Made by a program: the position numbers and the translations under genes. From Streptomyces sp. NBC_00775 (GTDB taxonomy: Bacteria > Actinomycetota > Actinomycetes > Streptomycetales > Streptomycetaceae): a stretch of DNA of 64,000 bases. The notes beneath the pieces were generated by a model that saw nothing but the letters and a program-made list of their open reading frames with translations, was not told where the DNA came from and ran no database searches. The stretch spans positions 5,704,001 to 5,768,000 of the forward strand of contig NZ_CP108938.1 in the NCBI RefSeq assembly GCF_036347135.1. Direction: 5' to 3'. Positions 21,937 through 30,575 of the stretch are shown piece after piece (the stretch's first letter is position 1; each line of letters begins with the position of its first letter).

Positions 21937-24477
21937 ATGGTCCTGAGACGCAGAAACAGACGTCGAGTTGTCACTGTGCTGGCAGGTACCGCCGTTCTCG
22001 CCACCGGGGCCGCCGTCGCGCTCGCGGCCGCGGGTGGGCAGGGCTCCGCAGGTCCGAAGGACGATGGAACGGCCATCACCCCCGTCGGCTACAAAGTCAC
22101 CCCCGCCGGCCAACAGGCCCAGCTCGGGAACCTCCCGCTCAACGCGGTGCTGTCGCCCGACAAGAGCATGCTCCTGGTGAGCAACGCCGGTCAGGGCACC
22201 CAGTCCTTGCAGGTGGTCGACCCCGGGGACTCGGAGGTCGTGCAGACCATCTCGTACAAGAGCCCAGCGGCGATCTTCACCGGGCTCGCCTTCAGTCCCG
22301 ACGGCAAGCGCGCGTACGTCAGTGGGGGCGGGCGCGAGATCATCCACACGTATGACGTGGCGGACGGGCGGCTGACGGAGAAGGGCTCCATCAAGCTGCC
22401 CACGAAGAACCCCGACGGGCAGGCCGTGAACATGTATCCGGCCGGGATCGCCGTGACGCCCGACGGGAAGCGGCTCGTCGTGGCCGACCGGCTGGCGGAC
22501 GCGGTGACCGTGGTCGATGTCGGCGACGGTTCGATGGCGACCACGGCTGTGGGGCACGACCCGTACGCCGTCGTGCTCGCTGATGGCGGGAACACCGCGT
22601 ATGTCACCAATCAGGGTGGCAACACCGTCAGCGTGGTGGATGTCAGTGGGGCGGCTCCCGTGCAGAGTGACTCCATCGAGGTGGGGACGCATCCCAACGC
22701 CGTGGTCGCCGACGCCGAGGGGGACACCCTCTACGTCGCCAATGGGGACAGTGATCAGGTCAGCGTCATCGATGCCGCGACGCGCAAGGTCACGCGGACC
22801 ATCGGGCTCGCGCCGTACCGGCACGCTCCCGTCGGCAGCAATCCCGACGCGCTCGCGCTCTCCGAGGACGGGCGGCGGCTCTACGTCGCCAACTCGGGGA
22901 ACAACGACATCGCTGTCGTAGACCTGAAGGAGGGGAAGACGGACGGGCTGATCCCGACCGCCTGGTATCCGACGGCCGTCATCGCGCATGACGGGAAGTT
23001 GTATGTCACCAATGCCAAGGGGCTGGGAGCGGGGCCGAACAACGGGCCCGGGTATCCCAACCCGACGTCCACCGCGGCGACTTCGCCCGACCAGTATTCC
23101 GGGTCGATGATGAAGGGGACCCTGTCGACCGTCCAACTGGACGGCGGGAACAAGCAGTTGAAACGGTGGACGCGGACCGTCGTCGCCAACAACGGGTTCG
23201 AGCAGAAGGACAGTCCGCGGGCGACCGGGGCGGTCGTGCCGCGACGGGTCGGGGAGAAGTCGCCGATCAAGCACGTCATTTACGTGGTGAAGGAGAACCG
23301 GACCTACGACCAGGAGTTCGGCTCGCTGAGCCAGGGCAACGGGGACGCCTCGCTCAACCTGTTCGGGGACGACTCCGCGCCCAACGCCCGTGCGCTGGAG
23401 CAGCGGTTCGTGACGCTGGACAACTTCTACGCGGACGCCGAGGTGAGCGCGCAGGGGTGGAACTGGACCGTGGCCGCCAACTCCAACCCGTACAGCGAGC
23501 AGGGATGGCCCGCCAACTACTCGGGGCGCAACCACTCGTATCCGTCCGAGAACGGTGACCCGGCCATCGCGCCCAACAAGGATCCCGAGCACGCGTACAT
23601 CTGGCAGCGGCTCGCGGACAAGGGCGTCGGCTTCCGCAACTACGGGTTCTACGTGAACGCGGACGCGGCGGGGAAGGCCGCGGCCCAGGATCCGGTGCTG
23701 AACGCCGGGACCGACCACGACTTCGGGCCGTACAACCTCAGTTGCCCCGACTCGGCGAACACCTTCCCCGCGCGCGGTACGACCTGTGGGAGCCCGCGGA
23801 TCGAGGAGTGGAAGAAGGAGTTCCAGGGGTACGAGGCGAGCGGGGAGCTGCCCGCCTTCGAGATGGTGCGGCTGCCGAACGACCACACCTCGGGGACCAA
23901 GGCCGGCATGCCGACCCCGCAGGCGTACGTCGCCGACAACGACTGGGCGCTCGGGCAGCTGGTCGACGAGGTCTCGCACTCCAGGTTCTGGAAGTCGACG
24001 GCGATCTTCGTGACCGAGGACGACGCGCAGAACGGGCCCGACCATGTGGACGCGCATCGGACGATCTCGCAGGTCATCAGCCCGTACACGCAGACCGGGC
24101 GGGTCGACTCGACCTTCTACAGCACCGCCTCGATGGTGCGGACGATCGAGCTGCTGCTCGGGCTGTCGCCGATGACGCAGTTCGACGCGTACGCGACGCC
24201 GATGGTGAACTCGTTCACGGCGCGGCCGCGTGTCGAGGCGTACGACGCTGTGAAGCCGTCGACCGATCTGGCGGCTGTGAACACGGTCAACTCGCCCATG
24301 GCGAAGGTGTCCGCGAAACAGGACCTCACCAAGGAGGACCAGATCGACGAGCGGACCTTCAACGAGGCGATCTGGAAGAGCGTGCGGGGAGCCGGGTCCG
24401 TGATGCCCGCGCCTCGGCATGATCTGTACGGGGCTGTGCCCAATGACCAGGCCGCGGAACTGGATGACGACGACTGA
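21937..24477 (+). CDS. Secreted YncE-type beta-propeller / phosphoesterase fusion
   Basis: ATG 21937; 846 residues; no strong ribosome site seen. A signal peptide (RRRNRRRVV then a hydrophobic Ala-rich segment, about 1-35) is followed by a seven-bladed beta-propeller of YVTN/YncE repeats (about 45-370, e.g. LYVANGDSDQVSVID) and a C-terminal alkaline phosphatase/phosphoesterase domain (about 440-800) with HVIYVVKENRTYDQEFG and a VTEDDAQNGPDHVDAHR metal-binding region resembling acid phosphatase/phospholipase C-like enzymes. Probably exported and cleaves a phosphate ester; substrate unknown. Its stop codon begins a 14-bp tandem repeat. Confidence 0.87.
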   Translation: MVLRRRNRRRVVTVLAGTAVLATGAAVALAAAGGQGSAGPKDDGTAITPVGYKVTPAGQQAQLGNLPLNAVLSPDKSMLLVSNAGQGTQSLQVVDPGDSEVVQTISYKSPAAIFTGLAFSPDGKRAYVSGGGREIIHTYDVADGRLTEKGSIKLPTKNPDGQAVNMYPAGIAVTPDGKRLVVADRLADAVTVVDVGDGSMATTAVGHDPYAVVLADGGNTAYVTNQGGNTVSVVDVSGAAPVQSDSIEVGTHPNAVVADAEGDTLYVANGDSDQVSVIDAATRKVTRTIGLAPYRHAPVGSNPDALALSEDGRRLYVANSGNNDIAVVDLKEGKTDGLIPTAWYPTAVIAHDGKLYVTNAKGLGAGPNNGPGYPNPTSTAATSPDQYSGSMMKGTLSTVQLDGGNKQLKRWTRTVVANNGFEQKDSPRATGAVVPRRVGEKSPIKHVIYVVKENRTYDQEFGSLSQGNGDASLNLFGDDSAPNARALEQRFVTLDNFYADAEVSAQGWNWTVAANSNPYSEQGWPANYSGRNHSYPSENGDPAIAPNKDPEHAYIWQRLADKGVGFRNYGFYVNADAAGKAAAQDPVLNAGTDHDFGPYNLSCPDSANTFPARGTTCGSPRIEEWKKEFQGYEASGELPAFEMVRLPNDHTSGTKAGMPTPQAYVADNDWALGQLVDEVSHSRFWKSTAIFVTEDDAQNGPDHVDAHRTISQVISPYTQTGRVDSTFYSTASMVRTIELLLGLSPMTQFDAYATPMVNSFTARPRVEAYDAVKPSTDLAAVNTVNSPMAKVSAKQDLTKEDQIDERTFNEAIWKSVRGAGSVMPAPRHDLYGAVPNDQAAELDDDD

Positions 24478-24544
24478 GTGTCGGCCAATGAGTGTCGACC
24501 ATTGAGTGGCGATCACTGAGTGGCGATCACTGAGTGACGTACGC
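24475..24544. repeat. 14-bp tandem repeat beginning at the stop codon
   Basis: Five units of 14 bp each start TGAGTG: TGAGTGTCGGCCAA, TGAGTGTCGACCAT, TGAGTGGCGATCAC (twice identical) and TGAGTGACGTACGC. The first TGA is the phosphoesterase stop, so every unit supplies another TGA. Confidence 0.9.
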
Positions 24545-24578
24545 AAGCCCCCGCTTCCCTCCGGGAGCGGGGGCTTGC
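24543..24578. terminator. Bidirectional terminator
   Basis: A 13-bp perfect stem, GCAAGCCCCCGCT with AGCGGGGGCTTGC, loop of ten bases. It sits between the convergent phosphoesterase and phosphatidyltransferase genes. Confidence 0.82.
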
Positions 24579-24588
24579 GGGAGTGCGG

Positions 24589-25350
24589 TTACTTCAGGCG
24601 GGACGACGCGACGATCGAGACGATGTGCGCGGGGACGAGCAGCCAGACGATCGCCGTCACGGCGACGGTCGCGATCTTCGTCGCCGTCAGGTCGCCGAGC
24701 GCCAGGTCGACGACGGCCGTCACGAGCAGCAGGATGGTGCACTCGATGCCGTTGACCAGGCGGTGGAGGCCGACGGCCGAGGCGAGGCGGCGGACCTGGG
24801 CGAGGCCGCTGGAGCGCGGCACGACGGACTGGTCGGTGGCCTTCTCCATGCCGCTGTCGGAGCGGGCCACGTGGACCAGGTCGGAGGACGACTTCAGGAG
24901 CAGCACACCGATCGCCGCCGCCAGGCCGGCCACCAGGTAGGGGTCCAGGCCGAGTTCGGCGGCGCGGATGCCCATGCCGACCATGACGGCGGCGTCGGCG
25001 AGGTAGGCGCCGAGACGGTCCAGGTAGACGCCGAGCGGGCTGAACTGGCGCCGCCAGCGGGCCACTTCGCCGTCCACGCAGTCCAGCAGCAGGTACAGCT
25101 GCATGAAGACGACGGAGAGTACGGCGCCGCCCAGGCCGGGGATGACCAGGGCCACCCCGGAGAGCACGCCCGCGAAGACCATCACCGTCGTGATCTGGTT
25201 CGGCGAGACGCGCGTGCCCAGCATCAGGCGGGTCACCCGCAGGGAGAGCGCACGCATGTAGAGGCGGCCGGCCCAGTGTTCCGCCCTGCTCTCCAGCTTG
25301 CCCGCAGGGTGGATGACCTCGCGGAGTTCCTCTAGTTGGACCTTGGTCAT
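24589..25350 (-). CDS. CDP-alcohol phosphatidyltransferase family membrane protein
   Basis: ATG 25350; 253 residues with about five or six membrane helices. The family motif DxxDGxxARxxxxxxxxGxxxDxxxD appears at about residue 88 as DCVDGEVAR...GVYLDRLGA, so the last Asp is Ala; an Asp occurs four residues later (YLAD). The family joins CDP-diacylglycerol or another CDP-alcohol to a polar alcohol to make phospholipids or related molecules. Because the missing Asp is thought to be the catalytic base, activity or substrate may differ. Single gene, ended by a shared terminator. Confidence 0.85.
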   Translation of the reverse strand: MTKVQLEELREVIHPAGKLESRAEHWAGRLYMRALSLRVTRLMLGTRVSPNQITTVMVFAGVLSGVALVIPGLGGAVLSVVFMQLYLLLDCVDGEVARWRRQFSPLGVYLDRLGAYLADAAVMVGMGIRAAELGLDPYLVAGLAAAIGVLLLKSSSDLVHVARSDSGMEKATDQSVVPRSSGLAQVRRLASAVGLHRLVNGIECTILLLVTAVVDLALGDLTATKIATVAVTAIVWLLVPAHIVSIVASSRLK

Positions 25351-25483
25351 GCGGCTTTCTCCCCTGGATCAATGTGCGTACAGGGAAGAGCATGACGGGG
25401 GCCCGGACGGCGGGCGTCGGCAGGGTGGATGTCCGGGGGATATCGGATGAGTGATGTCGTACGCGCGTACTACGGTGGCTCCC

Positions 25484-26050
25484 ATGAACCTCGTGATCCG
25501 TTCCATACGTGCCGACGAGTGGGCCAAGGTGAAGGAGCTCCGGCTCGACGCCCTGAAGGACCCTGTCGCGCATCTCGCGTTCCTGGAGAGCTACGAGGAG
25601 GGCCTCGCCAAGCCCGACGCGTTCTGGCAGGAGCGGGCGGCCGGGGCGGCCGAGGGGACGACGGAGCGGCAGCAGTTCATCGCCGAGGACGCGGACGGGG
25701 TGTGGGGCGGGTCCGTGACCGTGCTGGTCGAGGAGCCCGGGGAGCGGGACTTCAACGACGTCGTGGTCGAGCAGCGCCAGGGGCACCTGGTGGGGGTCTA
25801 CGTGCGGCCCGAGCACCGGGGGAGTGCGGTCGGTGTGACCGGGGCGCTCTTCGACGCCGCCCTTGAGTGGTCCTGGCGCATCGGGCTCGATCGCGTACGG
25901 CTCTTCGTGCACGAGAAGAACGGCCGGGCGGAGGCGTTCTACCGGAAGGCCGGGTTCGTGCCGAGTGGGCGGACCGTGCCGGCGCCGGGGGATGCCGGGG
26001 AGCTGGAGCTGGAGCTGGTGATCGAGCGGGCGGACGCGGGGGCCCGCTAG
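25484..26050 (+). CDS. GNAT-family N-acetyltransferase
   Basis: ATG 25484 (MNLVIRSIRADEW), 188 residues. The acetyl-CoA-binding segment is LVGVYVRPEHRGSAVGVTGALFD (about 105-125), with a V-Y-V strand and an RxxGxG/A-type loop in slightly changed form (HRGSAVG). The C-terminal strand VHEKNGRAEAFYRKAGF is typical. Transfers an acetyl group to an amine of unknown identity. Its TAG shares the CTAG palindrome with the stop of the convergent VirD4-like gene, so the two genes overlap tail to tail by four bases. Confidence 0.88.
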   Translation: MNLVIRSIRADEWAKVKELRLDALKDPVAHLAFLESYEEGLAKPDAFWQERAAGAAEGTTERQQFIAEDADGVWGGSVTVLVEEPGERDFNDVVVEQRQGHLVGVYVRPEHRGSAVGVTGALFDAALEWSWRIGLDRVRLFVHEKNGRAEAFYRKAGFVPSGRTVPAPGDAGELELELVIERADAGAR

Positions 26051-27546
26051 AGGGGGAGTTCGTACTGGGGCCAGCGGGACCGCGCCTGCTCCTGGGAGCG
26101 GAGGAGGGCCAGCGTCGGCAGGCCCCGGTCCGCTCCCATGGCCAGGAGGTCCGGGAGCTGGGGGAGCGGGGCCACGGCCGCGACGTCGTCCAGGACGAGC
26201 GTAAGTGGTGGGTCGAGGCGACCGGAGGATGACCGTTCGGCCATGCGCCGGCCGCGCTCGACCACGCTTGAGGCGAGGGCCGTCAGGAGCGGCATGGCGC
26301 CGGGGTTCGCCTTGGGGTCCTCGATGGGTTCACCGACCACATAAAGCGTGCCCCCTTCGTTCACGAAGGAATCCAAGGCGAGGCTGTCAGTTCGATTTGC
26401 AGTGCATGACTCGCGGATGTTGACCGTGAAGAGGGAGGACAGCGCGCGGGCCGTCAACTCCTGGGCGATGTCGCGGCGTTCGGTGTGCGAGGTGAGGGCG
26501 GCTTCGAGTTCGCCGGCGGCGCCCGATGCGGCCTTGGGGTTGGTACGGAGGGCTCGTACGGCGTCCTGGACCTGGGTGCCCTGGGCCCAGCGGTGGACGT
26601 GGCGGAAGGGTTTGCCCTCCACGGCGGCGGCGTGCAGGTAGCTGCGCAGGAGCGTTTCCGCTACGTCTGCCATGGGCTGGTCGACCTTGGCGGTGGGGCG
26701 TACGGGGGCGAGGAGGGCGGTGGCTCTCGCTGCTGCCGTTGCCTTGTCCTCGCAGCCGGTTGATGGGGACCAGTGGAGGCGGGCCGGGGTGTCGCACAGG
26801 TGCGTGGGGTCGTAGAGGAGGACGGGGCCCAGTTTGGCTCTGGCGTCCTTGGTCTCCGACCAGGTGGCGGGGTTCGAGGTGATGATGAGGGCTGGGCCTT
26901 CCGCGTCCCGTACGGCTTGGGTCGCGGTGGTGTGGCGGGACTCTGGCGGGGCCAGGATTACCGGGCCTGCGGCGCGCGTTTTTGCCCACCCGCCCGCCCG
27001 TTTACCGTCCGTTGCATCGGGAGCCGTCGGAGCCGCGCCTTCGGCGCGGATGGTTTCCCACCCGCCCACCCGTTCACCGTCAGTTGCAGAGGGAGCCGTC
27101 CAAGCAGCCATCGTCGGCCGCGGTTCCTCCGCCTGCCTCGGCACCACCGGCGCGACCTCAGCTGTCGCCTCCGCCCTCCGCCTGGCCCTTCCCGCCCGCC
27201 ACCGAACCACCGTCCCCAGCACGAACACCGTCAGCACCAGCAGCACCATCAGCTGGCCGATGAACAGGCCCCAGAAGAGCCCGTATCCGGAGAGCTGGGC
27301 GGCCGGGGTGTCCGGCCAGGCGCCCGCCACGTCGTGCGGTTGGCCGATGAGGTGGCGCATGGCCAGGGGGGTATGGGCGAAGGTGACGGCGTGTGGCCAG
27401 GCGCCGCGGGAGAACCAGCCCGCGAGGCCCGTCGCCGTCCACACCATCAGCGTCATGCCGAGAAGGAAGGCCAGTACCCCGACCAACAGCCCGTCGGGGA
27501 TGCCGCCTTCCCCTTCGCGACGCCCGTCGCGCTGGTCCTGTCTCAT
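26047..27546 (-). CDS. VirD4/TraG-like type IV coupling protein, degenerate Walker A
   Basis: 499 residues from 27546. Two N-terminal membrane helices (about 18-42 and 85-113), a disordered linker holding a near-duplicate 22-residue segment (ATDGERVGGW / ATDGKRAGGW), then a TraG/VirD4-like ATPase domain. Where coupling proteins have GPPRSGKT, this has APPESRHTT: the phosphate-binding Lys is absent. Walker B-like LTLVLDDVAAVAPLPQLPDLL and the following MGADRGLPTLALLRSQEQ are well kept. Last gene of the type IV secretion-like operon, 12 bp behind the VirB4-like gene. May bind substrate without normal ATP hydrolysis. Confidence 0.8.
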   Translation of the reverse strand: MRQDQRDGRREGEGGIPDGLLVGVLAFLLGMTLMVWTATGLAGWFSRGAWPHAVTFAHTPLAMRHLIGQPHDVAGAWPDTPAAQLSGYGLFWGLFIGQLMVLLVLTVFVLGTVVRWRAGRARRRAEATAEVAPVVPRQAEEPRPTMAAWTAPSATDGERVGGWETIRAEGAAPTAPDATDGKRAGGWAKTRAAGPVILAPPESRHTTATQAVRDAEGPALIITSNPATWSETKDARAKLGPVLLYDPTHLCDTPARLHWSPSTGCEDKATAAARATALLAPVRPTAKVDQPMADVAETLLRSYLHAAAVEGKPFRHVHRWAQGTQVQDAVRALRTNPKAASGAAGELEAALTSHTERRDIAQELTARALSSLFTVNIRESCTANRTDSLALDSFVNEGGTLYVVGEPIEDPKANPGAMPLLTALASSVVERGRRMAERSSSGRLDPPLTLVLDDVAAVAPLPQLPDLLAMGADRGLPTLALLRSQEQARSRWPQYELPL

Positions 27547-27559
27547 CTCACGCCACCTC

Positions 27560-28984
27560 TCACGCCACCGTGGACTCGGAGGAGCCGTCGAGATCGCTGA
27601 GGTGCTGTTCCATGAAGGCCGCCGCCCGCTCCTCCGCCTCCAGTTCCGCGGCGCGCAGCGCGTCGTCGGCGAGGTGGTCGGCGGAGGACTCGGTCATGGC
27701 GCGGTCGGTGAAGACGAGGGGGCGTTCGGTCTCGGTGATCAGGTGCTTGACCACCTGCACGTTGCCGTTGACGTCCCACACCGCGATGCCGGGCGTGAGG
27801 GTGGGGATGATTTCGACCGCCCAGCGAGGGAGGCCCAGCACCCGGCCCGTCGACCGTGCCTCGTCCGCCTTCTGGGCGTAGATCGTCCGTGTCGATGCCA
27901 TCTTCAGGATCGCCGCGGCCTCCTTCGCCGCCGCCCCGTCGACCACGTCCGACAAGTGGTGGACGACCGCGACGAACGACAGGCCGAGGCGTCGGCCGAA
28001 CTTGAGCAGCCGCTGGAAGAGCTGGGCCACGAAGGGGCTGTTGATGATGTGCCACGCCTCCTCGACCAGGAAGATGCGCTTCTTCCGGTCGGGGCGGATC
28101 CACGTGTGCTCCAGCCACACGCCCACGATCGCCATCAGGATCGGCATGGCGATCGAGTTCCGGTCGATGTGGGAGAGGTCGAAGACGGTGAGGGGGGCGT
28201 CCAGGTCGATTCCGACCGTGGTGGGGCCGTCGAACATGCCCCTCAGGTCGCCGTCCACCAGGCGGTCCAGGACCAGGGCCACGTCCAGACCCCACGCCCG
28301 TACGTCGTCTATGGCGACGTTCATCGCCTCGGCCGACTCCGGCTCGGGGTGCCGTAGCTGCTCCACGATGTCCGTCAGTACCGGCTGGCGCTCGACGATC
28401 GTCTCGTTGACGTAGGCGTGCGCGACCTTCAGCGCGAAGCCGGACCGCTCGTCCAGGCCGTGGCCCATCGCGACCTCGATGATGGTGCGCAGCAGCGCCA
28501 GCTGGCCCGTCGTCGTGATCGCCGGGTCGAGCGGGTTGAGCCGGATCCCCATGTCCAGGGCGGCGGTCGGGTCGAGGCGGATAGGAGTTATCCCCAGCTC
28601 TTCCGCGATGAGGTTCCATTCGCCGACGCCGTCCTCGCCCTGCGCGTCGAGGACGACGACCTGCCGGTCGCGGAACCTCAACTGCCGGAGCACGTACGTC
28701 TTTTCAAGCGCAGACTTGCCGTTGCCGGACTCGCCGAGCACCAGCCAGTGCGGGGCCGGAAGCTGCTGCCCGTACAGCTGGAAGGGGTCGTAGATGTAGC
28801 CCTTCCCGGAGTACACCTCGCGGCCGATGATGACGCCCGAGTCGCCGAGGCCCGGGGCGGCGGTCGGCAGGTAGACCGCCTGGGCCTGGCCCGTGGAGGT
28901 GCGCACGGGGAGGCGGGTCGTCTCGACCTTGCCGAAGAGGAAGGACGTGAAGGTGTCCGTGGCGGCGGACAGCGGATCCCGCAT
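27560..28984 (-). CDS. VirB4-like type IV secretion ATPase (C-terminal ATPase domain only)
   Basis: 474 residues. Walker A GESGNGKSA lies near residue 84 and Walker B RIFLVEEAWHI near 300, followed by FGRRLGLSFVAVVHHLSDV (helicase-like motif). The N-terminal non-ATPase half of ordinary VirB4 proteins (about 300-400 residues) is missing and seems to be supplied by the upstream SCO6880-family gene. Expected to be a cytoplasmic membrane-associated hexameric motor powering pilus or channel assembly. It is within the leftward operon, 31 bp after the SCO6880-type gene. Confidence 0.87.
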   Translation of the reverse strand: MRDPLSAATDTFTSFLFGKVETTRLPVRTSTGQAQAVYLPTAAPGLGDSGVIIGREVYSGKGYIYDPFQLYGQQLPAPHWLVLGESGNGKSALEKTYVLRQLRFRDRQVVVLDAQGEDGVGEWNLIAEELGITPIRLDPTAALDMGIRLNPLDPAITTTGQLALLRTIIEVAMGHGLDERSGFALKVAHAYVNETIVERQPVLTDIVEQLRHPEPESAEAMNVAIDDVRAWGLDVALVLDRLVDGDLRGMFDGPTTVGIDLDAPLTVFDLSHIDRNSIAMPILMAIVGVWLEHTWIRPDRKKRIFLVEEAWHIINSPFVAQLFQRLLKFGRRLGLSFVAVVHHLSDVVDGAAAKEAAAILKMASTRTIYAQKADEARSTGRVLGLPRWAVEIIPTLTPGIAVWDVNGNVQVVKHLITETERPLVFTDRAMTESSADHLADDALRAAELEAEERAAAFMEQHLSDLDGSSESTVA

Positions 28985-29015
28985 CAGAGCATCAGCCCCA
29001 TCAGAACATCAGCCC

Positions 29016-30575
29016 CTACCTGCGGATTCCGGTGGCGAACGGCAGTGTGTTGACGAAGGCCCGGTGGTGCTCGCGGTCGCACCACTCCAGCTTCAGATAC
29101 GACTTGCCGGCCGAGGCGCGGATCGTACGTTTGTCGCGCGCGAGGGCTTCCGGCGAGCGGGAGGAGACGGTGATGTAACCGACCAGGTTGACGCCCGCCG
29201 CGCCGCTCGCGAGGTCCTCGCCGCGCTGGTCGAGACGGTTGTGGGAGGCCACGTCACGGGGGTCGACGGTCCGGTTCATCTTGGCGGCGCGCGACGCCTC
29301 CGCCTCGTCGTTCGTCTTCTCCGTCAGCATGCGCTCGATGGCGACCTCGGTGGGTTCGAGGTCCATCGTGACGGCGACCGTCCGGATGACGTCCGGGGTG
29401 TGGACGAGGAGCGGGGCGAGGAAGTTGACGCCCACCGGGGTCATCGGCCACTCCTTCACCCAGGCCGTGGCGTGGCACCAGGGGGCGCGGGTGGAGGACT
29501 CGCGGGTCTTCGCCTGGAGGTAGGTGGGCTCCATGGCGTCGAGCTCGGCGGGCCAGGCGTTGCGCTTGGTCATCGCCTGGATGTGGTCGATCGGGTGGTC
29601 GGGGTCGTACATCGAGTGCACGAGGGAGGCGAGCCGCCCCTGACCGAGCGGCTGCCGTACGCGGATGTCGGCTTCCTGGAGCCGCGAGCAGATGTCCGTC
29701 AGCTCACGCGCCATGACGACGGCGAGACCCGCGTCCCGGTCCACCTTCTTGCCGCCCTGCGGTCGGGCCGCGCGGGCCATCGCCTGGGCCTCGGCGGCCA
29801 GCTCGCGCGAGTAGTGCATGCAGGCGACGAGATACGCGCGGTGCTGCTCGCTGCTCGTCGACACCATGGACTGGAGCTGGTCGTACGACTGCTGCAGCCA
29901 GCCCGGGGCCCGCTCGTCGCCCCGTACGGAGACGTCCTTGGCGTGGGCGTCCGGGTCGGCGGGCAGGGTGCGCGCGAGCATCTGCAGCCGGGTCACGAAG
30001 CCGTCGCCGTTCGCGACGTGCTTGAGGAGGGTGCCGAAGCGGTCGACGAGGGCTTCCTGGTCCTCGCTGTCGCGCAGACCGACGCCCGGTCCCTCGATCT
30101 CGATGGCGGCCGTCACCGTGCGGCGGTCGGCGTGGAGGAGAACGGCGATCTCGTCAGGGCCGAAGGGGGCGGCGAGCCAGGAGATCCGCCCGATCCCCGG
30201 GGGCGGGCCGATCTCGATCTCCCGCCCGTCGACGCGCGTACCGGCCTCCATGACATTGCTGCGGTACGCCGTCCCCTGGCGCAGGCTCCGCTTGTAACTG
30301 CGGTTGATCTCGAACCACTTGTAGAACGTACGGCGCTTGTAGGGGACGTACACCGCGGCGAGCGCCAGCAGCGGGAACCCCATGAGCAGCACGATCCGCA
30401 GGGAGAGGACAGGGACGAGCAGGCCGCACATCATGCCCAGGAACGCGCCCCCGATGATGAGCGCGATCTCGCCGGACTCGCGGTTCCGGCCGACGATCGC
30501 GTTCGGCCGGGCGCGGCCGATCAGATATGTACGGCGGGGCGTGACCGGATGGGACACGTGGGACTCGGTCGTCAA
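29016..30575 (-). CDS. SCO6880-family protein (PrgI/VirB3-like plus VirB4 N-domain)
   Basis: TTG start at 30575, with GGGAGGTGAAGG upstream, overlaps the previous gene's TGA as TTGA; 519 residues. Two membrane helices (about 28-70: IALIIGGAFLGMMCGLLV and following) give a PrgI/VirB3-type anchor. The long soluble part ends GVNLVGYITVSSRSPE...FVNTLPFATG, resembling the end of a VirB4 N-terminal domain. Inference: with the next gene it reconstitutes VirB3-VirB4. Translational coupling implies fixed stoichiometry with the VirB6-like protein. Confidence 0.85.
   Translation of the reverse strand: MTTESHVSHPVTPRRTYLIGRARPNAIVGRNRESGEIALIIGGAFLGMMCGLLVPVLSLRIVLLMGFPLLALAAVYVPYKRRTFYKWFEINRSYKRSLRQGTAYRSNVMEAGTRVDGREIEIGPPPGIGRISWLAAPFGPDEIAVLLHADRRTVTAAIEIEGPGVGLRDSEDQEALVDRFGTLLKHVANGDGFVTRLQMLARTLPADPDAHAKDVSVRGDERAPGWLQQSYDQLQSMVSTSSEQHRAYLVACMHYSRELAAEAQAMARAARPQGGKKVDRDAGLAVVMARELTDICSRLQEADIRVRQPLGQGRLASLVHSMYDPDHPIDHIQAMTKRNAWPAELDAMEPTYLQAKTRESSTRAPWCHATAWVKEWPMTPVGVNFLAPLLVHTPDVIRTVAVTMDLEPTEVAIERMLTEKTNDEAEASRAAKMNRTVDPRDVASHNRLDQRGEDLASGAAGVNLVGYITVSSRSPEALARDKRTIRASAGKSYLKLEWCDREHHRAFVNTLPFATGIRR

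Noticed and set aside
21922..24546. 874-codon frame antisense to the phosphoesterase
   Set aside because: Arg/Val/His-rich shadow; the + strand frame has a signal peptide and clear domains.
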